Origin: DATBAX01 sp963762965
Lineage (GTDB): Bacteria > Acidobacteriota > Terriglobia > Terriglobales > Acidobacteriaceae
Assembly: GCA_963762965.1 (NCBI GenBank)
Contig: CAVXME010000004.1
Span: 51,996-115,995, forward strand
DNA length: 64,000 bases
Direction: 5' to 3'
Shown here: piece after piece, positions 1 through 8,201 of the stretch
Position numbering within the stretch: the first letter of the stretch is position 1
Layout of the letters: every line of letters starts with the position of its first letter
Position numbers and translations under genes: made by a program
Notes under the pieces: generated by a model
The model's input: only the letters and a program-made list of their open reading frames with translations
The model's database searches: none
Told to the model about the DNA's origin: nothing

Positions 1-1
1 C

Positions 2-1369
2 GTAATCGGCGCTGGGTACGTGGGACTGACGACGGCTGCCTGCCTCGCGCAGATCGGCCATGACGTGTTTTGCAGCGAAAGTGACGCGGAAAAACTTCAG
101 AAGCTGCAAAGCGGCGTGATGCCGCTCTTCGAGCCCCACCTCGAAAGCATCCTCACCGACACTCTCAAGTCGGGCAGGCTCCAGTTTGGCGCGACAGAAC
201 AGGCCATCGATTGGGGCAAAGCCATTTTCATCTGCGTGGGCACTCCGCCGCTCAGCAATGGCGACGCGGATTTGTCCGCCATCGAGGGAGTGGCACGCAC
301 GATCTCCAAACGCGCAGAAGGTTACCGGCTGATCGTCGAAAAGAGTACGGTGCCGGTACAGACCGGTACGCAACTGCGAAAGCATCTATCGGTGCACAGT
401 ACCAGCGAACTCGACTACGACGTTGCTTCCAATCCGGAATTTCTCAGGGAAGGTTCTTCGGTCGAAGATTTTCTGCATCCTGACCGCATCGTGGTCGGCG
501 TCGAGTCGCAGCGGGCCGCCGATCTGCTCAGTGAAATATACAGCCCGATTATCCAGCAGACCTTTGCCTGTCCCATTCATTCAGTATGTCCCAGCCGCAA
601 GCCGGCCCGCTTTCTGGTCACCGACACCAACTCCGCCGAACTCATCAAGCATGCCTCCAATTCTTTTCTGGCAATGAAAATTTCGTTCATCAACATGGTT
701 TCTGACCTGTGCGAAGCCGCAGGCGCCGATATTGGCAAGGTGGCGGAGGGCATGGGCATGGACCCGCGGATTGGGCCTTCCTTTCTTCAGCCGGGCATCG
801 GTTTCGGCGGCTTTTGTTTTCCCAAAGACCTGCAAGCCTTCGTGCGCATTGCCGATAAATTCGGCTGCAATTTCGCGCTGCTCAAGGAAGTTGAGCGCAT
901 CAATCAGGCACGCGTGGATCAACTGGTGGAAAAGATCAGGAAAGAGCTTTGGGTCTTGCGCGGGAAAAAGATTTGCATCTGGGGATTGGCCTTCAAGCCC
1001 AACACCGACGATGTTCGCTTTGCGCCAGCTCTCTTGATAATCCGGCGGCTGCTGGCCGAAGGCGCAATCGTCCAGGCTTACGATCCGGAAGCTATGGAAA
1101 AAGCCAGGAAGGAACTACCCGAGGTGACCTATTGCCGCGACCCCTACGAAGCCGCCAAAGGCGCGGAGGCCGTCGTGCTCCTCACCGAATGGGAAGAATT
1201 CCGAAAAATGGATTGGAAGCGTCTGGGTAGTCTGGTAGAGAGAACGTTGATCATCGACGGACGAAATACCTTGCCCCGCGAAGAAATCGTCGCTCATGGG
1301 TTCCTATACCTTGGTATAGGTGGAGTTTCCGGCATCCCAAGACAATCACCATCACTCATCAAGGCATAG
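2..1369 (+). CDS. ugd: UDP-glucose/GDP-mannose 6-dehydrogenase family protein, 5' end missing
   Basis: Oxidises a nucleotide sugar (probably UDP-glucose to UDP-glucuronate), a cytoplasmic step that supplies acidic sugars for surface polysaccharides. The frame is open from base 2 and begins VIGAGYVGLT, the NAD-binding Rossmann motif that normally sits a few residues after the initiator Met, so only a handful of N-terminal codons lie outside the window. The catalytic-cysteine motif GGFCFPKD is present (Cys codon 815-817), preceded by the substrate-site stretch with Lys in LIKHASNSF. A GTG at 20 could be mistaken for the start but lies inside the Rossmann motif. The C-terminus runs about 15 residues past the usual YxGIGR-like end. 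It is followed by a convergent gene. Family assignment is firm; the exact sugar substrate is inferred. Confidence 0.93.
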   Translation, partial: VIGAGYVGLTTAACLAQIGHDVFCSESDAEKLQKLQSGVMPLFEPHLESILTDTLKSGRLQFGATEQAIDWGKAIFICVGTPPLSNGDADLSAIEGVARTISKRAEGYRLIVEKSTVPVQTGTQLRKHLSVHSTSELDYDVASNPEFLREGSSVEDFLHPDRIVVGVESQRAADLLSEIYSPIIQQTFACPIHSVCPSRKPARFLVTDTNSAELIKHASNSFLAMKISFINMVSDLCEAAGADIGKVAEGMGMDPRIGPSFLQPGIGFGGFCFPKDLQAFVRIADKFGCNFALLKEVERINQARVDQLVEKIRKELWVLRGKKICIWGLAFKPNTDDVRFAPALLIIRRLLAEGAIVQAYDPEAMEKARKELPEVTYCRDPYEAAKGAEAVVLLTEWEEFRKMDWKRLGSLVERTLIIDGRNTLPREEIVAHGFLYLGIGGVSGIPRQSPSLIKA

Positions 1370-1651
1370 AGAAAATCAGCATCACTCGATTGTCTTCGTC
1401 GCTGTAATTCCGTTAAAATTGAATCAAGATTCAACGGGGCGACAGAGGAAATTGTTATCACCACGTGATCTCGCTGATTCATGGTTCGAACCAGCGAATT
1501 CCGCTTTGATTTCTCGATTCCGTTGTCTCTCGAAATTTTCCTGTTATCAATAAGCGGCGGCAGCATCAAGGTGATGCGCCCGGCGACCAGCCAGGAGAGG
1601 GCGGTTCGATGCCGTCCCCGCCGCTCCAACCTCAAACGAAATCGAACCCAA
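1370..1651. other. Convergent intergenic region
   Basis: This lies between the stop of the sugar dehydrogenase and the stop of the convergent adaptor gene. I see no coding pattern, no strong terminator with a T-tract, and only a weak GCATC/GATGC hairpin near 1563-1577. Confidence 0.4.
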
Positions 1652-3022
1652 CTATGAATTGTCGTCTGCGGCAGTCGGCGCCGAATTGTCCACCTTGACG
1701 CTGGTGCGGGGGCGCAGCGTGCGAAGCACCTTATACGAACCGGTGACAACTTCGTCCCCTTCGTTCAATCCGCTCAGGACTTCGATATCATTGCTTCCGG
1801 TAATCCCCGTTTGCACCGGCACGAATTCGGCCTTCCGGTTGCGGATCACGAACACGCCCTGGATATCTGTTTTTGCGTCCTTCGGCTGGGCCGCTGCCTG
1901 CACCGATCCTTTGTCATTCGCCGTCTGCAAATCAGCCTGCCGCCGAACCGTGACCGCCTGGATGGGGACCGCCAGCGCGCTGCTTCGTGAAGCGGTCGTT
2001 ACTTTGGCCGTCGCCGAAAGCCCCGGACGCAGGTTTTCTGGCGGGTCCTGCAAGGTCACCACCACTTTAAACTCTTTGGCTTCGTCGCTGGCCGTGGTCT
2101 GCTGAGACGTGGCGACTCCGGTCGAGCGCACAATCGCGTTGTCGCCAATCTCCGTCACCACCGCTTTGAACGTTTTATTTGGAATGGCATCAATCGCGAC
2201 TTCGGCCGGCTGCCCCAGCCTCACGTCCACGATGTCGGTCTCATCCATTTCGACTTCTGCCGTAATGATCGACATATCGGCAATGCTCATCAGTGTGCTG
2301 CCGGGCGAATTCTGAATGCCGATGACGACGGTCTCGCCTTCCCGCACCGGCAGACTGGTAATCACGCCGTCGAAGGGGGCCACGTACCGGCTTTTTTGCA
2401 GGACATCCGAAACCCGCATCAAGTTGGCCTGGTTCTGGGTGATGTGCCGGTCCGCGGATTCTTTCTGGGCTTTGGCCTGTGCCACCCGCGCCTCCGCTTG
2501 GGCCAATCCGGCTTGCGCAGTTTGCCAAAGCGCTTTTTGCGTGTCGTACTCCGACTTCGGAATCAGAGCGCTCTTCCACAATTCCTGACTTCGGTCCCAG
2601 TCCAGCTGGGTGTGTTCGGCGTCCGACTTTGCCCGGTTCAAGTCGGCCAAATCCGTGCGCAAGGCTGCCTCGGCTGCAATCGCGTCGCTTTGCGCTGCAT
2701 CGAGAGACGCCTGCGTTGCATTCACGTCCGCACCTGATTGCACGCTTTCCAGTTGCGCCAGCAATTGGCCCTTCTTTACCCGGTCGCCTTCCTTTACGTA
2801 CAGTTTGGTGATCTTGCCGAATGCGTTGGCGCCGATATTCACGAATGTTTTCGGCTTGATCTCCCCGGAGGCGCTCACCACCGTGGCAAGATCCATGCGC
2901 TGCACTTTGCTGGTCTGTACCGTAACCAGGTTCTTGTTGCTCTGGTGAACGCTGAAACCGACAATGCTGAGCATTAGAACCGCTGCCCCAGCCCCGATCA
3001 CAATCTTCCACGTAGTGCTCAT
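1652..3022 (-). CDS. HlyD/MacA-type efflux RND periplasmic adaptor subunit
   Basis: Membrane-anchored periplasmic adaptor that links an inner-membrane pump (RND or MacB-type ABC) to an outer-membrane channel. The 456-residue product has an N-terminal membrane anchor (about residues 5-25). A barrel-sandwich half follows (GEIKPKTFVNIGANAFGKI), then a long Ala/Gln/Lys-rich coiled-coil hairpin (about 100-210), the second lipoyl half (YVAPFDGVITSLPVREGE), and beta-barrel and membrane-proximal domains with VQTGITGSNDIEVLSGLNEGDEVV near the end. The ATG at 3022 is preceded by GAACGGAAT-like sequence. No pump or TolC-like gene is adjacent in the window, so the partner is unknown. The family is certain, the substrate is not. 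Confidence 0.9.
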   Translation of the reverse strand: MSTTWKIVIGAGAAVLMLSIVGFSVHQSNKNLVTVQTSKVQRMDLATVVSASGEIKPKTFVNIGANAFGKITKLYVKEGDRVKKGQLLAQLESVQSGADVNATQASLDAAQSDAIAAEAALRTDLADLNRAKSDAEHTQLDWDRSQELWKSALIPKSEYDTQKALWQTAQAGLAQAEARVAQAKAQKESADRHITQNQANLMRVSDVLQKSRYVAPFDGVITSLPVREGETVVIGIQNSPGSTLMSIADMSIITAEVEMDETDIVDVRLGQPAEVAIDAIPNKTFKAVVTEIGDNAIVRSTGVATSQQTTASDEAKEFKVVVTLQDPPENLRPGLSATAKVTTASRSSALAVPIQAVTVRRQADLQTANDKGSVQAAAQPKDAKTDIQGVFVIRNRKAEFVPVQTGITGSNDIEVLSGLNEGDEVVTGSYKVLRTLRPRTSVKVDNSAPTAADDNS

Positions 3023-3110
3023 TCCGTTCCCATCCTGAAGTTCATGGATAGTTTACCTTGCGAGTCAGGTTTCCGGCATCCGGGATTCTGAAAGGCAAAA
3101 TCCCTGGAAA

Positions 3111-5048
3111 TCAGACTGGATCGATTGCAGAGTGGGCTGCTGGTTCGGACGCCAGCGCCGCGTCGCGCCACTTGCCGATTTGTTCGACCGCTTCCGCCAG
3201 AGAAGCGACCACGCGATCGGGCCGAGTGCTTCCAAAACGTTCCTGCGCTTTGTCGATCTCGCCGGCAAATCCCCATATACCCGCCAGGATTTTAATATGA
3301 GGCAGATGCATGCGAATACGCTGGCACAAGGCTTGCGACGGCGCGAACGCAAAGGGCGGGAGCGCGGAGATGCAAACCACATCCTGGGGTTCGGGCGGCA
3401 GATGGGTCAATATTTCCTCGAAAGCCGAGCCCACCGGCAGCGACAGAACTCCGTGGCCGGTACGTTCGAGCAATTGCGACAGCATCGAAGAAGTGATCTC
3501 GTCGGCCTGATCATTCGCCGCCAGGCAGAAAACCCGGAGCGCGGAAGCAACCGGCTCCGCATGACTCGCAGGCAATTCCTGCGGCGTGGTCGACATCCAG
3601 CGCGAGCGGAACCCTCTCGGTTTGGCGGCCGCTTCTTCCGGCCGGTAGACCGCCAACTCTGAAACAATTTCGCTCACGCTGAGAAACAAGAATGATTCTC
3701 GGGTCTCATCCAGCGCGCCTTTATGCCGGTCTTGTTCCGCCAGGGTGAGGGCGGGGACAAGGACCTCGTCGTACAGGCCCACGAGGGAGTGCGCTCTCAG
3801 ATAGCTGGTCGCCAGCAGGCGGGCGTCTTCCTGGTCCAGGGCCAGCAGACGTTGATAAAACCGCGCTTCGACCGACAGCGCGGTTTCGTCCCCTAGCAGA
3901 ACATGCAGGAACGACATGCGCGGAACATAGCGGCCCATCACGATGACACAAACCGTGAGGGGGACGGCCAAAACCAGTCCGGCCCATCCCCACAGCGTGG
4001 TCCAGAAAACCGTGGTGACCAACAAAGCGAGAGAAGAAATCCCAGTGTGTGCGCCGTACAACCAGGGTTCCACGACATTCCCTGCAATCAATTCCAGCAG
4101 CGCGAACAGGAGAAATACGAGAACCGGCGGTCCCCAGCCGTTGAATGCGGCAAGCGCCAGCGCGACCGGGAAAGCGGTAGCGGTCAGAACGCCCACATAA
4201 GGCACGATGCGGAGCACGCCGGCGATCACGCCCCAAAGAACCGCGTTTGGAATCCCGATAAAAAACAGGCCGACACCGAAGCAGACACCATAGCAGGCAT
4301 TGACCAGAAACTGCATCACCAGATAGCGGCTGATGCGGCGGGCCGCGTCATTCAGGGCCAGGGTCATGGCGTTCAACTGGTCCACGCCAGCCAGGCGAAG
4401 AAAGCGATTGCGCAGGTCCTCCTGCTCAATCAGGATGAACACGGTGAAGATCAGAACCATGCCGGCTGTTCCTAGCGGCATGAGCGCCGGCCCCACCAGC
4501 TCGCGAAGGGATTGCAGTCCGCCCGCCGGAGCCTCAACCACCTGAACCGGCACGACTCCTACCGGCTGCGAAGCGTTCTTAGCAGGGCCACCAGCCCGGG
4601 ACCCGGCCGGGGAACCATTCTTCGATAAATCGCCCGAGGGAGTCGCCGTGCCGATCGCCGAATCCGAGAGCTCTTTCCCGATTTCTTCCACACTCTCGGT
4701 TGCCCTTCCCAGCGCACTGTCTGGCGCGGAATGGAAGGCCTCGATCTTGTTGTGAATGTTTAATTGATACTTGGGAAGATTATTTGCCACTTCCAGCAAT
4801 TGCTTGGAGACGATCCATCCCATGCCGCCGACGGCGGCAACCGAAATCAACATCGCCAGCGCCACCGCAGGCCCGCGGCGCATGGGAAGCTTCTGGAACC
4901 AAATCACCATCGGGGTCAACAGGAAGTTGAGCGTCAGGGCGAGGGCTAGCGGGATTAAGACCGCCCGCGCGAAATATAAAATCAGAATGACGAGGACCAG
5001 GACAACCAGCGGGTTCAGCGTTGGCAATTCCTGCCGCGTACGACTCAT
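3111..5048 (-). CDS. AI-2E/PerM family transporter with extra C-terminal alpha/beta domain
   Basis: The first ~370 residues are a polytopic membrane protein of the AI-2E exporter (UPF0118/PerM) family, with hydrophobic helices, a polar insertion near residues 115-185 and the family-like stretch GVIAGVLRIVPYVGVLTA. Members of the family export solutes or act as Na+/H+ antiporters. Residues from about 375 form a long soluble tail. Its last ~120 residues have a beta-alpha pattern (VFCLAANDQADEITSSMLSQ, then ILAGIWGFAGE) reminiscent of B12-binding Rossmann domains, but without the DxHxxG cobalamin motif. I chose the ATG at 5048 because GAGGGG lies just upstream; a TTG at 5063 is in frame but less likely. 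Usual family length is 350-400 residues, so the tail is the unusual part. Confidence 0.85.
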   Translation of the reverse strand: MSRTRQELPTLNPLVVLVLVILILYFARAVLIPLALALTLNFLLTPMVIWFQKLPMRRGPAVALAMLISVAAVGGMGWIVSKQLLEVANNLPKYQLNIHNKIEAFHSAPDSALGRATESVEEIGKELSDSAIGTATPSGDLSKNGSPAGSRAGGPAKNASQPVGVVPVQVVEAPAGGLQSLRELVGPALMPLGTAGMVLIFTVFILIEQEDLRNRFLRLAGVDQLNAMTLALNDAARRISRYLVMQFLVNACYGVCFGVGLFFIGIPNAVLWGVIAGVLRIVPYVGVLTATAFPVALALAAFNGWGPPVLVFLLFALLELIAGNVVEPWLYGAHTGISSLALLVTTVFWTTLWGWAGLVLAVPLTVCVIVMGRYVPRMSFLHVLLGDETALSVEARFYQRLLALDQEDARLLATSYLRAHSLVGLYDEVLVPALTLAEQDRHKGALDETRESFLFLSVSEIVSELAVYRPEEAAAKPRGFRSRWMSTTPQELPASHAEPVASALRVFCLAANDQADEITSSMLSQLLERTGHGVLSLPVGSAFEEILTHLPPEPQDVVCISALPPFAFAPSQALCQRIRMHLPHIKILAGIWGFAGEIDKAQERFGSTRPDRVVASLAEAVEQIGKWRDAALASEPAAHSAIDPV

Positions 5049-5140
5049 CCCCAATCCCCTCAAAACGCCTTGTTGGCGTTGGCACGATCATACGACCAGT
5101 TGGATCGAGTTCAAAAAGGAAATGTGGACTTAGGCGAGCG

Positions 5141-5178
5141 GAAAAAGAAAAACGGCTGGCAGCGTTTTGCTGCCAGCC
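5141..5178 (-). terminator. Rho-independent terminator of the Gly-rich protein gene
   Basis: A perfect 10-bp stem (GGCTGGCAGC at 5154-5163 pairing with GCTGCCAGCC at 5169-5178) has a 5-base loop. On the minus strand it is followed by GTTTTTCTTTTTC. It lies 33 bases past the stop of the minus-strand gene ending at 5211. Confidence 0.9.
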
Positions 5179-5210
5179 ATTCCCATATTCCGAAGACTTC
5201 GCGGAACTGA

Positions 5211-5642
5211 TTACCGGTGTCCGCCACCGTGGCCTCCACCATGGAAGCCACCGCCGCCGTGAAATCCGCCTCCGCCGTGAAACCCGCCGCCACCGTGGAA
5301 TCCGCCGACCGGCCCGCGGGCATAGCCGCGATAGCCGTATCCGGGGCGTCCGTAGAAGCCGCGCCCGTAATAGCCGCGTCCGTAGTAGCCGCGGCCGTAG
5401 TATCCGTGGTACCAGGGGCCGGCTCCGATAAAGATGCCGCCGGAGAACCATTGCGGTCCATAGTAGCCATAAGGGGCGCATGCGTAGGGAGCGTAGTCGT
5501 AGTATCCGTAGGCGCATGCCGGAGGCCCAGCGACATATCCGTAGCCCGGGCCAACCCGGACGCCAACTGCAACTTGCGCCTGGGAGTAAGCCACCGGAAC
5601 CATCAAAACACCCAGTAAAGCGAGATATCTTAAATAACGCAT
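5211..5642 (-). CDS. Secreted Gly/Tyr/His-rich repeat protein
   Basis: The 143-residue product has a signal peptide (MRYLRYLALLGVLMVPVAYS, cleavage likely after AYSQA). The low-complexity mature part is Tyr/Gly/Pro-rich in the middle with repeated YYGRG units (about residues 80-100). It ends in four GGFHGGG-type repeats and a GGHGGGHR tail. Such proteins are common in acidobacteria and are annotated as hypothetical; the His-rich tail could bind metal, but that is a guess. The coding DNA carries matching short tandem repeats. The gene is monocistronic: it has its own terminator at 5141-5178, and its upstream region is shared with no other promoter. Confidence 0.8.
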   Translation of the reverse strand: MRYLRYLALLGVLMVPVAYSQAQVAVGVRVGPGYGYVAGPPACAYGYYDYAPYACAPYGYYGPQWFSGGIFIGAGPWYHGYYGRGYYGRGYYGRGFYGRPGYGYRGYARGPVGGFHGGGGFHGGGGFHGGGGFHGGGHGGGHR

Positions 5643-5790
5643 TTTCGTCTCCTCCCCAGATTCGCAAGATCAATCTCAATCACGCTGAATCTGATTAGCC
5701 CCGGCAACCTCAGTCTCTTGAAGCGCCTTGACTATTGGTATAAACGCGAATGCGGGAGAAAAGTTGCTGTCGGCGTTTCCAGCCGCGGGC

Positions 5791-5831
5791 AAAAGGAAAG
5801 CCGCTCCGAAGAGCGGCTGTTTTTCTTTTGA
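5791..5831. terminator. Bidirectional hairpin terminator
   Basis: An 8-bp stem (AGCCGCTC at 5799-5806, GAGCGGCT at 5811-5818) with a CGAA loop lies 27 bases past the stop of the minus-strand gene ending at 5845. T-rich tracts flank it in both directions (TTTCCTTTT on the minus strand, GTTTTTCTTTT on the plus strand). Confidence 0.8.
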
Positions 5832-5844
5832 TTTTCGCTGCGGT

Positions 5845-6261
5845 TTACTTTGCGAATTTTCTTTTCAAGGCGCCGAACAGAGCCAGTCCGGTGCAGCTCA
5901 ATAGCGCAAGCGATCCAGCATCAGGAGCCGAATAAGACGGGTCCGGCAAAGACTGTTGGTGCAGGATGCTCAGGACCTTGTCAAAGTCGGCGATTGCAGT
6001 TTGGAAATCAATTTGTGCGGCATTCGTGTTTCCGCGCGAATTCTGGAAAAGCGCAGCTGCACCCGCCAGTTCCCCGGCAACGAATGCTTGTTTTGCGGCA
6101 GAACTCGACTGGAAGAGAGAGTAGTTTTTGTAGATATCGGTTTGGACAATTTGAAGGTCAGCTTGGAACGCGCTCGGAGTCACCACCGAATCCGCCCACA
6201 CAGACCCGACCAGGGTCAGTACCACTAACACAGCCAGAGAACCTGCCTTTACAGTGCGCAT
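5845..6261 (-). CDS. Small secreted protein with PDxGS-type (VPDSG/PEP-CTERM-like) C-terminal sorting signal
   Basis: The 138-residue product has an N-terminal signal peptide (hydrophobic residues 7-22, cleavage after VWA) and an Ala/Gln-rich helical middle. The C-terminus has the three-part layout of exosortase substrates: the motif APDAGS, a ~14-residue hydrophobic stretch (LALLSCTGLALFGAL), and the basic end KRKFAK. It most resembles the VPDSG-CTERM class known from Verrucomicrobia and related phyla. The expected fate is export, recognition by an exosortase and release or attachment at the cell surface. The function of the middle part is not recognisable. No exosortase gene is in this window, although the adjacent EPS locus has several partners typical of exosortase systems. 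Confidence 0.75.
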   Translation of the reverse strand: MRTVKAGSLAVLVVLTLVGSVWADSVVTPSAFQADLQIVQTDIYKNYSLFQSSSAAKQAFVAGELAGAAALFQNSRGNTNAAQIDFQTAIADFDKVLSILHQQSLPDPSYSAPDAGSLALLSCTGLALFGALKRKFAK

Positions 6262-6673
6262 TTCAGACCTTTCAATTCGTTACTGTCTCTGAAACAGAAG
6301 TAAAGAGAATCAGAGATCTCCATTACTATCGGCCATTGGCCGGCAGTTTGTGAATAGCCCAAATGGGCCATTCGAGCGCTTTTTTATCAACCTTCGAGAA
6401 TGCCGTATCGAGTCCGTGATTGCGCAGAACTTTTCATGGTTGCCCTGAAGTGGGCACTTTCCGTGCCTGCAACCACGCTTCGGCCAAGCTGGTGAAGCTC
6501 GGCTATTTCTGCTTTCGTACTCGTCAACCTCACCTGATTTTCCCGATCTTAAGCTGCAACGGGCTCTGGATGTGCAACTTATTTCACCTCCAGGTCGCAA
6601 GGTTAGGTAAGAGATTGTTCATTATCAGCAGTCTGGCGTGGATTGCCGATTGCCCCTGTAGGGCCAGGGGAAT
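6262..6673 (+). promoter_or_regulatory. Structured leader region upstream of a secreted-protein gene, RBS in a hairpin
   Basis: There is no convincing coding pattern in this 412-base gap. On the plus strand two adjacent hairpins stand out. The first is TGGTTGC (6437-6443) with GCAACCA (6469-6475), enclosing an inner GGCAC/GTGCC stem. The second is GCTTC (6477-6481) with GAAGC (6494-6498), extended by a CCA/TGG stem. Just before the next gene, CCCCTG (6653-6658) pairs with CAGGGG (6665-6670), which buries the Shine-Dalgarno AGGGG of the ATG at 6674. That layout suggests translational control by the leader, but I cannot assign it to a known riboswitch class. Confidence 0.4.
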
Positions 6674-7144
6674 ATGAAAATGAAGCGTTATCTCCTTTTT
6701 ATGCTGCTGCTGGGGTTGCGGGCTTTCGGCGCGGACATGCCTTCCGCTCCAGTCGCCGCCAGTGCGCCGTATCTGGCAGTGTCCTCCAGCCCTTTTGTTA
6801 CCCAGAAGTCTCCGGCATCCGCCCACCGGTTCTTCGATCATGACAACTCGATCCGTATGGGAATCCTGGGCGGACTTATAGCTGCCGATGGGATCTCGAC
6901 GCAAGAAATTCTGAATAGTGGCGGTCACTGGCGGGAGATGAATCCTCTGGCTCGTCCGTTCGTAAACAAGGGTGCGCCGGGACAGTTGGCGGCATCGGTG
7001 CTCGGCTGCGGTTTCAGCGTGGGCAGTGCTTATCTGCTCCACAAGACCGGCCATCACAAGCTGGAAAAGTTGATGTTAAATGCGTCGATTGGAGTGGAGA
7101 CCGCAACCGTCAGCAGTAACCTGATCTGGTACTCAACTCGCTGA
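6674..7144 (+). CDS. Small secreted or membrane protein of unknown function
   Basis: The 156-residue product has a signal peptide (MKMKRYLLFMLLLGLRAFGA, cleavage near FGA). Two mildly hydrophobic Gly/Ala-rich segments follow (about residues 60-75, GILGGLIAADGI, and 108-122, LAASVLGCGFSVGSAYLL). I do not recognise the family; the segment spacing resembles small DUF5658-like membrane proteins. The start is supported by AGGGG four bases upstream, which itself lies in a hairpin (see the upstream region). The gene stands alone on the plus strand between two minus-strand genes. Confidence 0.65.
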   Translation: MKMKRYLLFMLLLGLRAFGADMPSAPVAASAPYLAVSSSPFVTQKSPASAHRFFDHDNSIRMGILGGLIAADGISTQEILNSGGHWREMNPLARPFVNKGAPGQLAASVLGCGFSVGSAYLLHKTGHHKLEKLMLNASIGVETATVSSNLIWYSTR

Positions 7145-7160
7145 CCCAGCGCCGTAAAAG

Positions 7161-8201
7161 CTACACGGATACCGGCGCATTGTTGGACATCGGGGCGTGA
7201 GAAGTGAGTGATGCGGATTTCTTCAGGTGTGCCGAGGCCCTCTTTTGCGCCAGTAAAATCTCCTCCGTGGTGAGCGACTCGGCCAGTTTCCTCTTGGCAA
7301 TGACGATCCTGTCCTTTATTTCCAGGGTATTCTGTTCAGAAATCAAGTACCACATATACGCGGTAACATCGTCCTTCTCGACATTCTTCCCCTGAGAGTA
7401 CATCTGGGCCAAGGCGATCTGCGCATTGGGCGTGCCTTGCTGTGCTGCTTTTTCGAGCCCTGCGAAATCTCGATGGCCGGCATCGTTCCTGGTGCCCGGT
7501 CCGGGGACGGTTGCGGTCTGCGGTCCGTGACCCTGAGGCTGGCTCAAAGTCAGGCAAAGCAGCTCCATCCGGCTGGACACCCCCAATTTGTCGAAAACCC
7601 GAAACAAATAGTTCTTGATGGTGTGCTGACTGAGTCCCAGGCGTTCTGCGATCTCGCGATTGCTGAGTCCCTCCGCCAGGCAGCGCACCACTTCCAATTC
7701 GCGCTTGGAAAGCAGGTTCAAACCGTTGGCATCGACTGCACGCACGGTTGGTGCCGCCGCCAGAGCTTCGACGGCAAATGACATCTGCTGGCTGTTCGCC
7801 CATATCTGGCCCGCATGCACCTGGCGAACGCACTGGCCCAGAGTTTCAAGGGATTCGTGCCGGCTGAAAACGCCTCGTGCCCCCGATTCGAAGGCTTCCA
7901 AAATGATCTCGCGTTTCGAGGAATCCAGAAGCACGATCACCTTCACTTTAGGAAGAGCGGCGCGGAGCCCGCGTAATATCTCAAAGCCCCGAAGGGGGTC
8001 GTCATCCAAACGGGACCCGACCACAACAATGTCCACGGGTTGAGCCGTGGCGGTCGCGATCAAATCCGTGGGTTGCACCGCGCGCACCTCGAATTCTGGA
8101 TCCCGCTTGAGAGCGTCGGCCAATAAGTGGGTGTGAATCAGGGTGCTGTCGGCTACCAGAACCTGGATGACCCGGTGAGCCGGACCTTGATTTTGGTGCA
8201 T
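7161..8201 (-). CDS. LuxR/NarL-type regulator with degenerate receiver domain and C-terminal Sel1-like repeat
   Basis: The 346-residue product has a receiver-like domain (about 12-130), a LuxR-type HTH (164-213, SKRELEVVRCLAEGLSNREI then SQHTIKNYLFRVFDKLGVSS) and a Sel1-like repeat (about 247-290). The receiver has Gly62 where the phospho-acceptor Asp is expected (VDIVVVGS), and Arg replaces the conserved Lys (GVFSRHESLE). It is therefore unlikely to be switched by ordinary phosphorylation. The DNA-binding domain looks intact. The gene is divergent from the EPS locus and shares an AT-rich intergenic island with it, so EPS transcription is the obvious target to test. The Sel1 tail could mediate protein contacts. 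Confidence 0.85.
   Translation of the reverse strand: MHQNQGPAHRVIQVLVADSTLIHTHLLADALKRDPEFEVRAVQPTDLIATATAQPVDIVVVGSRLDDDPLRGFEILRGLRAALPKVKVIVLLDSSKREIILEAFESGARGVFSRHESLETLGQCVRQVHAGQIWANSQQMSFAVEALAAAPTVRAVDANGLNLLSKRELEVVRCLAEGLSNREIAERLGLSQHTIKNYLFRVFDKLGVSSRMELLCLTLSQPQGHGPQTATVPGPGTRNDAGHRDFAGLEKAAQQGTPNAQIALAQMYSQGKNVEKDDVTAYMWYLISEQNTLEIKDRIVIAKRKLAESLTTEEILLAQKRASAHLKKSASLTSHAPMSNNAPVSV

Noticed and set aside
1302..1319. Palindrome CCTATACC/GGTATAGG in the sugar dehydrogenase gene
   Set aside because: It lies inside the coding region and has no T-tract, so I do not call it a terminator or operator.
5750..5935. Short plus-strand open frame beside the sorting-signal gene
   Set aside because: It spans a terminator hairpin and the antisense of a better supported gene.
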